Shown here: positions 1-8,107 of the stretch, piece after piece | How positions within the stretch are numbered: the first letter of the stretch is position 1 | Layout: every line of letters begins with the position of its first letter | Source of the DNA: a virus | DNA length: 27,599 nt | IMG/VR virus record: IMGVR_UViG_3300034418_005037 | Location: 1 to 27,599 of that record | Strand: one strand, 5' to 3' | The notes under the pieces: model-generated | The model's input: the letters and a program-made list of their open reading frames with translations, nothing else | Told to the model about the DNA's origin: nothing | Database searches by the model: none | Translations under genes and position numbers: made by a program

Positions 1-2
1 TC

Positions 3-1199
3 TTGAGGAATGGTGAAGCTATTGATTTAGATACTGATGCTAGACTAAGAGATTATGTTACTAGTATAAACAATAAAGGAGAAAGCTTAGAAGATATATA
101 TAAGAGATGTGCCAAGGATCTTATTACGATAGGATCTTTTAGTGTTCAAGCTGTTAAGGAAAGTGGGTTTACCTTCTACTTTCATCAAGACACAACAGAA
201 GTAAGATTAGAGAAAGAGAACGAACTAAACATTATAGAGAATGCGTACATTTCGCCTGATTGGTATTCGATTAAGAATGAAGATAAGGAAGGTGTTGAGG
301 AAGTTATTGAGAAAATACCTATGTTTACCAAGGGAACAAGAGAAGCAAATTCTATTATTTATAGAAGAGAATATTCTCCTGAACATAGATATTATGGTTT
401 ACCTGATTACGTTGGTGCTTTACACTGGATTGATATTAGTTATAAAATTCCTACATTTAATTTAACAAGGTTTAAAAATGGTTTTATGCCTTCTGCTGTT
501 GTTGATTTAGTAGGAGAGCCACCAGAAGGAATGACTCCAGAAGATTATATTACTAATGTAGTTATCCCTAAATTTACTGATGAAGGGAACAATAGTAAGA
601 TCTTATTCCAGATGGTAGATAGCCAAGATAATAAGACTAATGTTCAATTATTTGATGGGATTAAAGATGGAGACTTTACAGAGCTTCAACAATTAGCAGA
701 TCAAAATATAATATCTTCTCATAGATGGCATCCTTCATTAAGTGGTATTCAAACTGCTGGAAAGTTAGGATCTAGTCAAGAGATTAGAAATGCTTTCGAG
801 TTGGTTAATAATACAGTAATCAGAGGTTATAAGAATATGTTGATTCCAGTTTTTAATATGATGTTGGAAGAAGCTGGTTTTGGAGATGTTACTATTAAGG
901 TACATACTAAGTCTCCTATTACTTATGCTAATGAGATAAGCGTAGAACAAGCTTTAAGTAAGAATGAGAAGAGAGATCTTTTAGGATTCGAAGCTCAAGA
1001 GGAAGATGTTAAAGAAGTAAGACAAGCTTTAAATGGAGCTCAAGTTACTTCAATGGTAGAAGTAGTAACTAATTATAATTTAGGTAATGTAGATAGAGAT
1101 AGTGCGATAGAAATATTAAAAATTGCGTTCTCTGTTACTGATGAGGAAGCGCAAATTATAATACCTAATCAGAGATTAAATACAATAGAAAACGAATAA
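3..1199 (+). CDS. Phage portal protein, C-terminal part (5' truncated by window edge)
   Basis: This is most of a portal protein, the dodecameric ring at the capsid vertex through which DNA enters and to which the tail attaches. The frame is open to the window edge, so the TTG at position 3 is probably not the true start. A long mixed alpha/beta region is followed by a helical segment near residues 240-290 (SSHRWHPSLSGIQTAGKLG, then a Q-E-I-R-N-A-F-E helix). This fits the clip/stem pattern I know from Bacteroidota phage portals. The C-terminal tail, with S-M-V-E-V-V and a repeated acidic helix-turn, is also typical of portal C-termini. A small structural gene follows after 4 bases. The call rests on remembered family resemblance, without a diagnostic catalytic motif. 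Unusually, this gene lies about 16 kb before the terminase in window coordinates. Confidence 0.72.
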   Translation: MRNGEAIDLDTDARLRDYVTSINNKGESLEDIYKRCAKDLITIGSFSVQAVKESGFTFYFHQDTTEVRLEKENELNIIENAYISPDWYSIKNEDKEGVEEVIEKIPMFTKGTREANSIIYRREYSPEHRYYGLPDYVGALHWIDISYKIPTFNLTRFKNGFMPSAVVDLVGEPPEGMTPEDYITNVVIPKFTDEGNNSKILFQMVDSQDNKTNVQLFDGIKDGDFTELQQLADQNIISSHRWHPSLSGIQTAGKLGSSQEIRNAFELVNNTVIRGYKNMLIPVFNMMLEEAGFGDVTIKVHTKSPITYANEISVEQALSKNEKRDLLGFEAQEEDVKEVRQALNGAQVTSMVEVVTNYNLGNVDRDSAIEILKIAFSVTDEEAQIIIPNQRLNTIENE

Positions 1200-1203
1200 A
1201 AAA

Positions 1204-1701
1204 ATGGGATACACGATTACAAATTTAGGTACAGATATTAAAGTTACTGATGGAGTAGATAATAGCTGGTTATTTCCAAAAGATGGAACAATGGTTTACC
1301 ATTATGGAGATAAGGTTAGATTAACTCATGGAACAGTAAAAATAGATATTGATTATACTGCTGTTGATGCTCCAAGCGTAGCGAGTGGATCAGATTTATT
1401 TAATGAGATTGAAGACTTTAAACAAGCAGGAGATGCTTCTACAAGCTCTATTCAAACAGAAGTAGCTTACAACAACGCTTCTACTCAATTAGTTGCAGAA
1501 AACTTAGACAGAAAAGGTATTCAAATATTCAATAAAACAGATGCTTATATTACTATTGAATTAGGTAATGTTACTGTTGTATTAAATGAGGGTCAAGAGA
1601 TTGCTGTTGATAAAGGTACTTTCATTGAAACAACGGAAGAAGTTAAATTTATTTGCAATACTGCTACGTCAGGAAAAGTAATCGCAATAGAATATTTATA
1701 A
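1204..1701 (+). CDS. Small structural protein of unknown function
   Basis: A 165-residue protein rich in beta-prone stretches (repeated T/V/I alternation) with no cysteine pairs, signal peptide or membrane segment. The N-terminal half contains short strand-turn-strand units around residues 10-50. An S/T-rich linker near residues 60-90 leads to a second beta region ending I-A-I-E-Y-L. It lies 4 bases after the portal gene and overlaps the next reading unit within 1-2 bases, so it is probably co-translated with head genes. A head decoration or minor virion role is inferred from position only. I do not recognise the family. Confidence 0.6.
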   Translation: MGYTITNLGTDIKVTDGVDNSWLFPKDGTMVYHYGDKVRLTHGTVKIDIDYTAVDAPSVASGSDLFNEIEDFKQAGDASTSSIQTEVAYNNASTQLVAENLDRKGIQIFNKTDAYITIELGNVTVVLNEGQEIAVDKGTFIETTEEVKFICNTATSGKVIAIEYL

Positions 1702-1702
1702 T

Positions 1703-2356
1703 ATGAAGTTAAGAGCAGATAATATATTTTCAGCATCATTTGGTAGTATAGGTCAAGGATTAGGTTATGGCAATCTACTTGAAGATGTCGCAAGTGGAGG
1801 TGGATGTACAGCTGTTAAATCTGATCAACTACAGATAGGATCTGGAACTTCCAATGCTTCTTATGCTCCTTTTTATGGGTTATATGATTATTCTTGGTAT
1901 GGTGCTATTTGGGAAGCTTCTGAGTTTACAGGAACAGCAGATGGTCAAATTAAGATTACAGGTTTTGAAATGCAAAGAGGAAGTGTTACATCTCCTTATC
2001 CTACTAATAATATGCAAATATGGTTAAGTGAAATAGATGAGAATTTATTTGATTCTGATCCTGCTGTTGATGGTGCAGACCTAACCAAAACAAATGAAGT
2101 TAAAGTATTTGATGGTAATTTAACATGGGCTAGTGGATGGAACGAAATAACATTTGACACTAACTACTGCTTTAGTGGAACTAAATCTTTATTAGTTGAA
2201 TTTAGAAATTATGATGGTACTTGGACATCTGGTTATGGTCATGGAGAATATGCTGTAGCAATATCTAAGGCAGCTTATAAAGCATCAGACAATGCTTATC
2301 CAACAGGAAATGGAACTAGAACTAATGGAAGAATTAATACGATTTTTAAATATTAA
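1703..2356 (+). CDS. Beta-sandwich adhesin-like protein next to the portal gene
   Basis: A 217-residue protein of unknown function, predicted largely beta with many aromatic and Gly/Ser/Asn residues. The central part (about residues 85-175) has a pattern I associate with beta-sandwich domains of Bacteroidota cell-surface and type IX-secreted adhesins. In order these are: a strand ending in I-W-L-S-E, a V-F-D-G-N-L turn, the segment GWNEITFDT, then FSGTKSLLVEFRN. It ends in an N-G-R-I-N-T-I-F-K-Y strand. There is no signal peptide, as expected for a virion protein. ATG 1703 directly follows the previous stop. It may be a head fibre or decoration that binds host glycans, but this is inference. 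The domain match is from memory and needs a profile search. Confidence 0.6.
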   Translation: MKLRADNIFSASFGSIGQGLGYGNLLEDVASGGGCTAVKSDQLQIGSGTSNASYAPFYGLYDYSWYGAIWEASEFTGTADGQIKITGFEMQRGSVTSPYPTNNMQIWLSEIDENLFDSDPAVDGADLTKTNEVKVFDGNLTWASGWNEITFDTNYCFSGTKSLLVEFRNYDGTWTSGYGHGEYAVAISKAAYKASDNAYPTGNGTRTNGRINTIFKY

Positions 2357-2358
2357 TT

Positions 2359-2586
2359 ATGGCAGTTAATACACAACAATTACAAGCAGATTTAAGTGTT
2401 TATGGTACAATCAATTATTGTGATGTTCATAGTGATTACAGCTATGTTATTGTTATCGAGGGAGTAAGTGAAGAAGATAAAACAACGGTAGAATCAATAG
2501 TAGAATCTGCTTGTAGTACTGATTATCCCGTATATTTATCATGTACTTTAGTTAATGGAGTTTTTAAATGTGAAAGAAATAAGTAA
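2359..2586 (+). CDS. Hypothetical 75-aa protein
   Basis: A short acidic protein with alternating strand and helix: N-terminal helix, Y-V-I-V-I-E strand, charged helix (S-E-E-D-K-T-T-V-E-S-I), then a C-terminal strand containing a cysteine. It resembles a small alpha/beta (ferredoxin-like) fold, but I do not recognise the family. ATG 2359 follows the previous stop by two bases and the next gene starts two bases after its stop, so it belongs to the same translated block as the portal and connector genes. A minor structural or assembly role is inferred from context. Confidence 0.55.
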   Translation: MAVNTQQLQADLSVYGTINYCDVHSDYSYVIVIEGVSEEDKTTVESIVESACSTDYPVYLSCTLVNGVFKCERNK

Positions 2587-2588
2587 TC

Positions 2589-3086
2589 ATGGCACATAAT
2601 ACAGAAATAATAACAAGTACTGAGGTTAGAGATTATGTTATAAATAGTGTTCAGTTCGACGTAGCATTATTAGAAAATAGAATCATTAACTATCAAAGGA
2701 AATACGTAAGAAAGGCTTTAGGTAAAGATTTCTATGATGAGATCCTGGACCAAGTAGAAAACACTACTTTAACTTCTGATAATACAATTTTGCTAGATAG
2801 TTATATTAAACCTATGTTAGCTCATTATATTGTATTTGAGGAGATGCCTTATTTAAGAACTCAGATAGGATCATTAGGAGCTAGAAATCCTTTAGATGAT
2901 TTAAGCGGACAAGCTGATGACCAAGACTACGGTTTATTAAGAAGAAGATTATCTTCTGATGCTGATCTAATGAAGCAGAATTTAATCCAATATATAACGG
3001 ATGAACAAGATAATGATTCTTCTAAATATCCATTATTTGAGGGATGTGATGATAGTAATAATTCTAAATACTTTATAACTTATTAA
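2589..3086 (+). CDS. DUF6712-like head-tail connector
   Basis: A 165-residue, mostly helical protein. Its N-terminus reads I-I-T-S-T-E-V-R-D-Y, followed by a helix ending R-K-A-L-G-K-D-F-Y-D-E-I, a pattern I know from DUF6712-type proteins of Bacteroidota phages. A second helical block (I-K-P-M-L-A-H-Y-I-V-F-E-E) matches the middle of that family. The acidic tail contains the sequence K-Y-P-L-F-E. In related phages such a gene lies between head and tail genes and is thought to form the adaptor ring under the portal, comparable to HK97 gp6. The portal gene 1.4 kb upstream supports this. The fold and family are inferred from remembered patterns. Confidence 0.6.
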   Translation: MAHNTEIITSTEVRDYVINSVQFDVALLENRIINYQRKYVRKALGKDFYDEILDQVENTTLTSDNTILLDSYIKPMLAHYIVFEEMPYLRTQIGSLGARNPLDDLSGQADDQDYGLLRRRLSSDADLMKQNLIQYITDEQDNDSSKYPLFEGCDDSNNSKYFITY

Positions 3087-3090
3087 TAAT

Positions 3091-3330
3091 ATGGAAAAGT
3101 GGTTACCTTTATTAATTCAAATACTAACTCCTATAATGGTTTTATATGTGGGTGTGGAGCTTAATGATAAGAGAGATCATGATAAACAGTTATTAATGGA
3201 GGTTAAGGATATTAAAGCTAGTATTCATGAATCTGCTATTATTTTCGAAGGAATGAATGTAAAAGTAACGAACTTAGAAAGAAGGGTTACTAATATTGAA
3301 AATAAATTAGACAACGAAAAAGTTAAATAG
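3091..3330 (+). CDS. Small membrane-anchored coiled-coil protein (XhlA-like topology)
   Basis: A 79-residue protein with one N-terminal hydrophobic segment (about residues 5-23) followed by a charged heptad-rich coiled coil to the end (M-N-V-K-V-T-N-L-E-R-R-V, then N-I-E-N-K-L). This layout resembles hemolysin XhlA-type proteins and other holin accessory proteins, which sit in the inner membrane with a cytoplasmic coiled coil. It lies directly before the tail fibre gene, and its stop codon abuts that gene's start at 3331. The endolysin is about 2.3 kb downstream. A lysis role is plausible but inferred, and a virion or anchoring role cannot be excluded. Another protein of the same topology occurs at 15304-15483. 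Confidence 0.6.
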   Translation: MEKWLPLLIQILTPIMVLYVGVELNDKRDHDKQLLMEVKDIKASIHESAIIFEGMNVKVTNLERRVTNIENKLDNEKVK

Positions 3331-5328
3331 ATGGCTACTCCTGAAAATTTACATAAAAATATACCTAATTCACAATTACATGATCCTAAAGACTTTTCTA
3401 CTGCTGGTGTAGGAACTTCTTTAAGAAAAGGAATGGATAGTAATTTAGAATGGGCGGTTCCTTATTGGCAAGATTCAGTATTAGATAGAGTTGATATGGC
3501 TTTAACTCCTCCTTCTGAGAATGATGGAGATAGATATATTATTATCAATTTAACTTCTACAGTGGTCCATGCTGATTGGGATGGAGCTAGTGAGAATGAT
3601 ATAGTAGAATTTGATTTAGATGCTTCTGCTTGGGTTTCTGTAACTCCTTTCTTTGATATGACTGCTAGATCTCAAGCTGATCTGAATCAATATTACTTTG
3701 ATGGAACTACTTGGAATGATGTTATAGGTTCTTCTGGGGATGTATCTCAAAGCGGAACTTCTTCTGATAACCAAATAGCTGTATTTACTGCTGATAAAAC
3801 AATAGAAGGAGATGATAACTTTACTTTTAGTAATGGTCAAATAGAAACTTTCGCAGAGGATTCATCTTCTTATCTTAATTTAAAGAGTTATTCTGATACA
3901 GTTCATTGGGCTAATAACTTGTCATTCTATTCAGCTAATGGTACATCATCCACTCCTACGGCTTTATTAAGCGGAGAGGTTATAGGTAAAGTAATAGCTT
4001 TAGGACATAATGGTAGTTCTTTTATTAGTGCAGGAAATGATATTACATTTAGTGCTTCTGAGAATTGGAGTGTAGGTAATAACGGAACTCAATTACAAAT
4101 ACGAACAACTTTAAACGGTGCTTCTGGTGCTGCTCAAAGATTATTAATAGATGGTTCAGGAGATATTACATTAGGTAATTACAAATTTGATGGAGATCAA
4201 ACAGTAGGATCAGGGCAGGATAATTACGTTTTAACCTATGACTATGCTACTGGATTGATTAGTTTAGAAGCTGCTGCTAGTGGTGGGTTAAGCGATATAG
4301 TAGATGATGCTACTCCTCAGCTTGGAGGTTCATTAGATGTAAATGGAAATAAAATAGTTTCTGTTAGTAATGGCAATATAGATATAGAGCCTAACGGTAC
4401 TGGTAATGTATTATTAGGGAATTTTACTTTTGATGCAGACCAAACGGTAGGGTTAGGTCAAGATGATTATGTTCTTACTTATGATCATGGAACTGGATTA
4501 ATTAGTTTAGAAGCATCAGCTGGTGGTGGTGGAAGCTCTCCTTTAACTACTAAAGGTGATATATATACTTACAGTACTAACGATGATAGATTAGCGGTAG
4601 GAAGTAATGGGCAATATTTAATAGCTGATAGTGCAGAGGCTACTGGCTTAAAATGGGGTGATGCTGCTGATGGATTGGTAAAGTACGATGAAGTTACTTC
4701 TTTTACAACTGGTAGTAATTTATTTGATGTAAATATAAATGAATCTTTTGCTGTAGGTAGAAATAATAATCTAGGCACAGCTGCTGCAACAACAACAGAC
4801 TTAGCTGTATTTGGTAATTACTGTAGCGTAGGTAACTTATATAGCTCTAAAGGGGCTATGGCTTTTGGTTATGAGGTTAGAGCAAGTGGATTGTATGCAG
4901 GAATAGGTGGAAAAAACAATAGATATGAAACTAACTACGCAGGTGCAGGGAAAGACAATGATACTACTGGACAGTATTCTTGGGCTTTTGGTTTAAACTC
5001 AACAGCCAGTGGTTCTTACTGTTTTGTTTTTGGTAACAACTTAACTAATAGCGAGTCTAGTTCATTATTGGCACATCAATTAAGAACTAAAGGGCTTGGA
5101 ACAACTTCTTCTACAAGTTCTTTAAAAGCACAAGATAATGGAGGAAGTACTACTTTTGAAGTTCAGGATGATGGTGTAGCAGTTTTCAATACATTCACTG
5201 TAGCAACATTACCTTCACAAGTTGCAGGAGGATTAATTTACGTATCAGACGAAACTGGTGGAGCAACAATGGCTTTCTCAGATGGCACAAATTGGAGAAG
5301 AGTTCAAGATAGAGCAGTAGTAGCATAA
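3331..5328 (+). CDS. Tail fibre / adhesin with DUF2793-like and YadA-head-like segments
   Basis: A 665-residue fibrous protein and the largest complete gene in the window. Residues about 55-130 contain P-P-S-E-N-D-G-D-R-Y-I-I and paired W-D-G / F-D-G-T-T-W turns, a pattern like DUF2793 domains of phage tail proteins. The middle (about 280-400) has two copies of a roughly 35-residue beta repeat containing the D-Q-T-V-G and Y-V-L-T-Y-D signatures. Residues about 507-575 carry short A-F-G-x-N / A-S-G-x-Y repeats that resemble YadA-type trimeric adhesin heads. The last 30 residues (I-Y-V-S-D-E-T-G-G then F-S-D-G-T-N-W-R-R-V) match a C-terminal unit common in marine phage fibres. It probably trimerises and contacts the host. 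It could instead be a head fibre, since it follows connector genes. Confidence 0.75.
   Translation: MATPENLHKNIPNSQLHDPKDFSTAGVGTSLRKGMDSNLEWAVPYWQDSVLDRVDMALTPPSENDGDRYIIINLTSTVVHADWDGASENDIVEFDLDASAWVSVTPFFDMTARSQADLNQYYFDGTTWNDVIGSSGDVSQSGTSSDNQIAVFTADKTIEGDDNFTFSNGQIETFAEDSSSYLNLKSYSDTVHWANNLSFYSANGTSSTPTALLSGEVIGKVIALGHNGSSFISAGNDITFSASENWSVGNNGTQLQIRTTLNGASGAAQRLLIDGSGDITLGNYKFDGDQTVGSGQDNYVLTYDYATGLISLEAAASGGLSDIVDDATPQLGGSLDVNGNKIVSVSNGNIDIEPNGTGNVLLGNFTFDADQTVGLGQDDYVLTYDHGTGLISLEASAGGGGSSPLTTKGDIYTYSTNDDRLAVGSNGQYLIADSAEATGLKWGDAADGLVKYDEVTSFTTGSNLFDVNINESFAVGRNNNLGTAAATTTDLAVFGNYCSVGNLYSSKGAMAFGYEVRASGLYAGIGGKNNRYETNYAGAGKDNDTTGQYSWAFGLNSTASGSYCFVFGNNLTNSESSSLLAHQLRTKGLGTTSSTSSLKAQDNGGSTTFEVQDDGVAVFNTFTVATLPSQVAGGLIYVSDETGGATMAFSDGTNWRRVQDRAVVA
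4171..4518 (+). repeat. Two-copy beta repeat inside the fibre gene
   Basis: Two in-frame copies, roughly 4171-4275 and 4411-4518, encode nearly the same segment: L-G-N, a strand, F-D-x-D-Q-T-V-G, G-Q-D, Y-V-L-T-Y-D and G-L-I-S-L-E-A. The codons differ, so the copies are diverged paralogous repeats of a fibre shaft and not a recent duplication. Confidence 0.75.
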
Positions 5329-5342
5329 TAAAAAATAGTAAA

Positions 5343-5645
5343 ATGGCAATAATAAACACAAACATAGCTATTAATTCTCTAGGAGATTCATTAGCTAGTA
5401 CTTATATCAGAGTAATTTCTAAAGATATTTATGATGGCTCTGTTGATGTTATCCTTTATGTATATAAAGACAAGGCTTCTTTTGAAGCTAACTCATTACC
5501 TATACAAGACTTTTTAGACTTGGACTTTAGCCACTTTAATACTGGAAGAATAGCAGATACTAGCAGAGCAAACATCCACAACTTAGTGGTAGCTGAATTA
5601 GTTTCTAGAGGTTTTGATGGATCGAAACTAACAATAGATTTATAA
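5343..5645 (+). CDS. Hypothetical 100-aa late protein
   Basis: A 100-residue protein with an N-terminal beta region (Y-I-R-V-I-S-K, then V-I-L-Y-V-Y-K-D) and a C-terminal helix-strand unit. There are no cysteines, membrane segments or recognisable motifs. ATG 5343 lies 14 bases after the fibre stop. Its TAA (5643-5645) overlaps the endolysin ATG, indicating coupled translation. A fibre chaperone or small virion protein is possible from position, but I do not recognise it. Confidence 0.55.
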   Translation: MAIINTNIAINSLGDSLASTYIRVISKDIYDGSVDVILYVYKDKASFEANSLPIQDFLDLDFSHFNTGRIADTSRANIHNLVVAELVSRGFDGSKLTIDL

Positions 5646-6070
5646 TGAAAGTGTGCAAGAATTTTTACGTTCATGAGTTAGTAGATAAGGGAACTTATGA
5701 GAAGTTTGGAGATTCTTCTATATGGTTTTTAGATCCTAAAGCATTTCCTATATTACAACACTTTAGAGATAGATTTGGATCTACTACAGTTAATAACTGG
5801 AAATCTGGAGGTAGTTTAAATTATAGAGGATTCAGACCTATTCATTGTGTAATAGGCGGAACTTATAGCCAACATAGATTTGGAAGAGGATTTGATATAA
5901 CGTGTAAAGATGCTACTCCTGATGAGATTAGATACGATATAATGAAGAATGAAAAAGCCTATTTAGAGTTAGGGTTAAGTACCATAGAGGATGGTGTTTA
6001 TGCTCCTACTTGGGTTCATTTTGATATTAGAACAACTGGATTAAATGAGATTAAAATAGTGAAACCATGA
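5645..6070 (+). CDS. Peptidase M15-family endolysin
   Basis: A 141-residue zinc peptidase predicted to cut peptide cross-links in host peptidoglycan at the end of infection. The motif SQHRFGRGFDI (residues 76-86) gives H77 and D84, matching the SxHxxGxAxD zinc signature of the M15/VanY family. W-V-H-F-D at 123-127 supplies the second histidine (H125). An acidic residue near E115 could be the catalytic base. The length fits compact phage M15_3-type enzymes. There is no signal peptide, so it needs a holin. The next gene encodes a membrane protein and overlaps it by 4 bases (ATGA), forming a lysis pair. A structural D,D-peptidase in the tail is less likely. Confidence 0.82.
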   Translation: MKVCKNFYVHELVDKGTYEKFGDSSIWFLDPKAFPILQHFRDRFGSTTVNNWKSGGSLNYRGFRPIHCVIGGTYSQHRFGRGFDITCKDATPDEIRYDIMKNEKAYLELGLSTIEDGVYAPTWVHFDIRTTGLNEIKIVKP

Positions 6071-6327
6071 AAATAGTAATGTTAATTCAAACAGTATTAA
6101 ATCTTTCTAAAAGATTTGGAATAGGTTTAGCTGATGTTAAGTACTTATTCAATGCTTTAAAAAAGAATAAGGAAGCTAATGATACTCCAGAAGGAGAATA
6201 TGATTATGCTAGGTTGCTAGGTTTATCTATCTCAATACTATCTATTATTTTTGGTATATTGTATGCGTTCGGTAAAATCGAGCCAGAAGTATATAACAAA
6301 CTAATAGAGGTTTTAGATGGTAAGTAA
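6067..6327 (+). CDS. Holin-like membrane protein
   Basis: An 86-residue protein with a hydrophobic segment at about residues 50-67 (L-L-G-L-S-I-S-I-L-S-I-I-F-G-I-L), flanked by a charged Asn/Lys/Glu-rich stretch and a C-terminal amphipathic helix. The N-terminal 12 residues are also hydrophobic and could form a second, shorter membrane contact. It overlaps the endolysin stop by 4 bases. Gene size, topology and the adjacent endolysin point to a holin, which would permeabilise the inner membrane so the lysin can escape. Holins lack a common sequence signature, so this is a context call. Confidence 0.55.
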   Translation: MKIVMLIQTVLNLSKRFGIGLADVKYLFNALKKNKEANDTPEGEYDYARLLGLSISILSIIFGILYAFGKIEPEVYNKLIEVLDGK

Positions 6328-7507
6328 ATGGCAAAGCTTTGAGGATTACATATATGCTAATCTTCATCTAGGAGTTAAGCCTTTAGCAAGGAAGATTATT
6401 AAAGATAATGGTTTAGATCTTGAAACAGACTTTAACTCTTTATCTTGTTTTATAAAAAGGAGAAAGAATAAACATCATAAAGCTCTCCAAGAGGAATGTG
6501 ATGAAGTAGGTATTCCTAAAGATTCAGTTAATCATTATTGGTATAAAGGTAAAAACTTTTCTCTCCATGTTAAAGGTGAGGAACAGAAGCTAGAAGAAGA
6601 AGATATTAAATCTGCAGTTCTAGGAGCTTTAGAAAATTATTCTAAGCCTTATATAAAGAAACCTAAGAAAACTAATAAGAAAGCTCTTAAAGTAGTTATC
6701 TCTGATGCTCATGTAGGTTTAGATCCAGATCCTAATGGAGAAAGTTTATTTAATTACCAATATGGACCAGAGATATTTTATAATCATTTAGATCAAGTTT
6801 ACCAATCTATATACGATCAAGTAATAAATAATGGATCTTTTGATCTGTTTATATTGGATGATCTTGGAGATGGGTTAGATGGTTATAATGGATTCACAAC
6901 TAGAGGAGGACATAAGCTGGACCAGAACTTAACTAACAAAGAGGCTTTTAACACTTATGTTAAAGGCAAGTACGAGCTTATTAGAAGAGTAGTAGAGTTA
7001 GGAGTAGCTAAGAAATATATTATTAGGAATGTTTCTAACTGTAATCATGGTGGAGATTTCGGATGGACAGCTAATAGATGTATAGAATTAATGATTGAAC
7101 ATTCTATTGAAGCTGATATAGACTATGATATTATAGATAATTTTATGAAGCATTATGAATGGGGTAACCATACATTTATATTAACTCATGGGAAGGATAA
7201 AAAGTTCATGAATCGTGGGTTACCTATTACGCTAAATGATAGAGCTATTAACTTTATAAATGATTATATAGATCATTACGGTATTAACTCTAAATACATC
7301 CACGTAGAGAAAGGAGACCTTCACCAAGTAGCTTACCAGAGGACCAAGAAATTTGATTATAGAAATTATATGAGCTTTGCTCCTCCTTCTGCATGGGTAA
7401 CTCATAACTTTGGAGATTGTTATAGTGGTTTTAGTTTACAGATCGTACCTAAAGAAACTAATTTAATTCAACATATAGATTACTTTTTTGACCTGGTTAA
7501 AGGGTAG
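6317..7507 (+). CDS. Calcineurin-like metallophosphoesterase with N-terminal helical domain
   Basis: A 396-residue protein. Residues 1-90 form a basic helical region that looks like a DNA-binding head. From about 125 on it follows the metallophosphoesterase order of motifs: D130-x-H132 in V-V-I-S-D-A-H-V-G, G-D-G around D185, N-H at 243-244 (N-C-N-H-G-G), H291 in L-T-H-G-K-D, and D-L-H with H336. These residues normally bind two metal ions and hydrolyse phosphomono- or diesters. Substrate is unknown, and nuclease or nucleotide phosphatase activity are both possible. It overlaps the holin-like gene by 11 bases and is the last gene before a strong terminator. I recall similar two-part proteins in other Bacteroidota phages. 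Confidence 0.75.
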   Translation: MVSKWQSFEDYIYANLHLGVKPLARKIIKDNGLDLETDFNSLSCFIKRRKNKHHKALQEECDEVGIPKDSVNHYWYKGKNFSLHVKGEEQKLEEEDIKSAVLGALENYSKPYIKKPKKTNKKALKVVISDAHVGLDPDPNGESLFNYQYGPEIFYNHLDQVYQSIYDQVINNGSFDLFILDDLGDGLDGYNGFTTRGGHKLDQNLTNKEAFNTYVKGKYELIRRVVELGVAKKYIIRNVSNCNHGGDFGWTANRCIELMIEHSIEADIDYDIIDNFMKHYEWGNHTFILTHGKDKKFMNRGLPITLNDRAINFINDYIDHYGINSKYIHVEKGDLHQVAYQRTKKFDYRNYMSFAPPSAWVTHNFGDCYSGFSLQIVPKETNLIQHIDYFFDLVKG

Positions 7508-7532
7508 TTGATTGGGTTTTTTGTTGTTGGGT

Positions 7533-7564
7533 GAGAGGGAGTTATATGCTCCCTTTCTTTTTGT
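7533..7564 (+). terminator. Intrinsic terminator closing the late region
   Basis: A 9-bp stem (one G-U pair) pairs 7533-7541 with 7549-7557 around a 7-base loop, and T-rich sequence follows directly. It lies 26 bases after the metallophosphoesterase stop and separates the late region from the early promoter at 7633. Confidence 0.85.
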
Positions 7565-7632
7565 CTAATCTTTCTTTATAAAAAAAGTATAAAAAAAATG
7601 TAACAAAATTATAAAGCATAAAGTATAATAGT

Positions 7633-7640
7633 TATATTTG
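7633..7640 (+). promoter_or_regulatory. Bacteroidota-type -7 box (TATATTTG) before early genes
   Basis: The octamer TATATTTG matches the TAnnTTTG -7 element known for the Bacteroidota primary sigma factor. It stands in a 158-base intergenic gap, 26 bases before the first small ORF and after the terminator. No clear TTTG -33 element is seen; the upstream stretch is A-rich. A short imperfect dyad (TTAT 7632-7635, ATAA 7641-7644) spans the box. Confidence 0.6.
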
Positions 7641-7665
7641 ATAAACAAAGAAAAAAAAGAAGGTT

Positions 7666-7815
7666 ATGAAAGCAATATTAAAAGTAAGATTATCATCAGT
7701 ATTAGACAAAGGAGATAAGGTAGATGTTATTTCTAATGATGGTGAATGGGCAAAGATCAGAAGAGATTATTGGCAATCATGGATAGAAACTAAATATTTG
7801 ACTATATGCGATTAA
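7666..7815 (+). CDS. Free-standing 49-aa SH3b-like protein
   Basis: A 49-residue protein starting at the first ATG after the promoter. Its sequence follows the bacterial SH3 pattern: hydrophobic strand, L-D-K-G-D-K-V-D-V-I, D-G-E-W-A-K-I-R, then S-W-I-E-T-K-Y-L at the end. SH3b units usually sit in cell-wall hydrolases. Here it is alone, has no signal peptide, and is the first gene of the early region, so a role in binding a host protein during takeover is possible. It overlaps the next ORF by 10 bases. The fold call is from pattern, with function unknown. Confidence 0.6.
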   Translation: MKAILKVRLSSVLDKGDKVDVISNDGEWAKIRRDYWQSWIETKYLTICD

Positions 7816-7940
7816 CAACAGTAGGAGACAAGATTAGAGTTTATTACAAAGGCGAAGAGTTCACTTTTGAAAAAACAATTAAGAATTTTAAATTATCAAA
7901 CATTATAAAAGAAGTTAAGATATGGACATCAAGCAAGTAA
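7806..7940 (+). CDS. Hypothetical 44-aa early protein
   Basis: A 44-residue ORF beginning at ATG 7806 inside the end of the SH3b-like gene and ending inside the start of the next one (7922). It has a V-G-D-K-I-R-V-Y-Y-K-G-E-E strand pair followed by a lysine-rich helix. The chain of overlaps argues for real translation. No function is recognised. Confidence 0.45.
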   Translation: MRLTTVGDKIRVYYKGEEFTFEKTIKNFKLSNIIKEVKIWTSSK

Positions 7941-8107
7941 GTATGTTATTAGATAGGATTATAGCTAGTAATCCTTATTCAAGACCAATAGATGAGTTGG
8001 ACCAAAAAAAGTTTGGTGATAGCTTTATGCTAGGAGTATATAGATCTAGATTAGAGATGTTATTAAACGATTTAGAAAACCTTAAAAATATTTTAGATCA
8101 TGAATAA
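7922..8107 (+). CDS. Hypothetical 61-aa helical early protein
   Basis: A 61-residue protein made of two predicted amphipathic helices (about residues 3-14 and 38-59) joined by a polar loop. It overlaps its neighbours on both sides (19 bases with the preceding ORF, 8 bases with the next). There are no motifs. Small early phage proteins of this type often inhibit or redirect host functions, but nothing here shows which. Confidence 0.5.
   Translation: MDIKQVSMLLDRIIASNPYSRPIDELDQKKFGDSFMLGVYRSRLEMLLNDLENLKNILDHE

Noticed and set aside
241-465. Alternative plus-frame ORF inside the portal gene
   Set aside because: It lies wholly within the portal frame and reads as a basic, leucine/isoleucine-rich shadow.
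3616-3840. Minus-strand open frame within the fibre gene
   Set aside because: It is an antisense shadow of a well supported gene; no minus-strand gene or promoter is convincing anywhere in the window.
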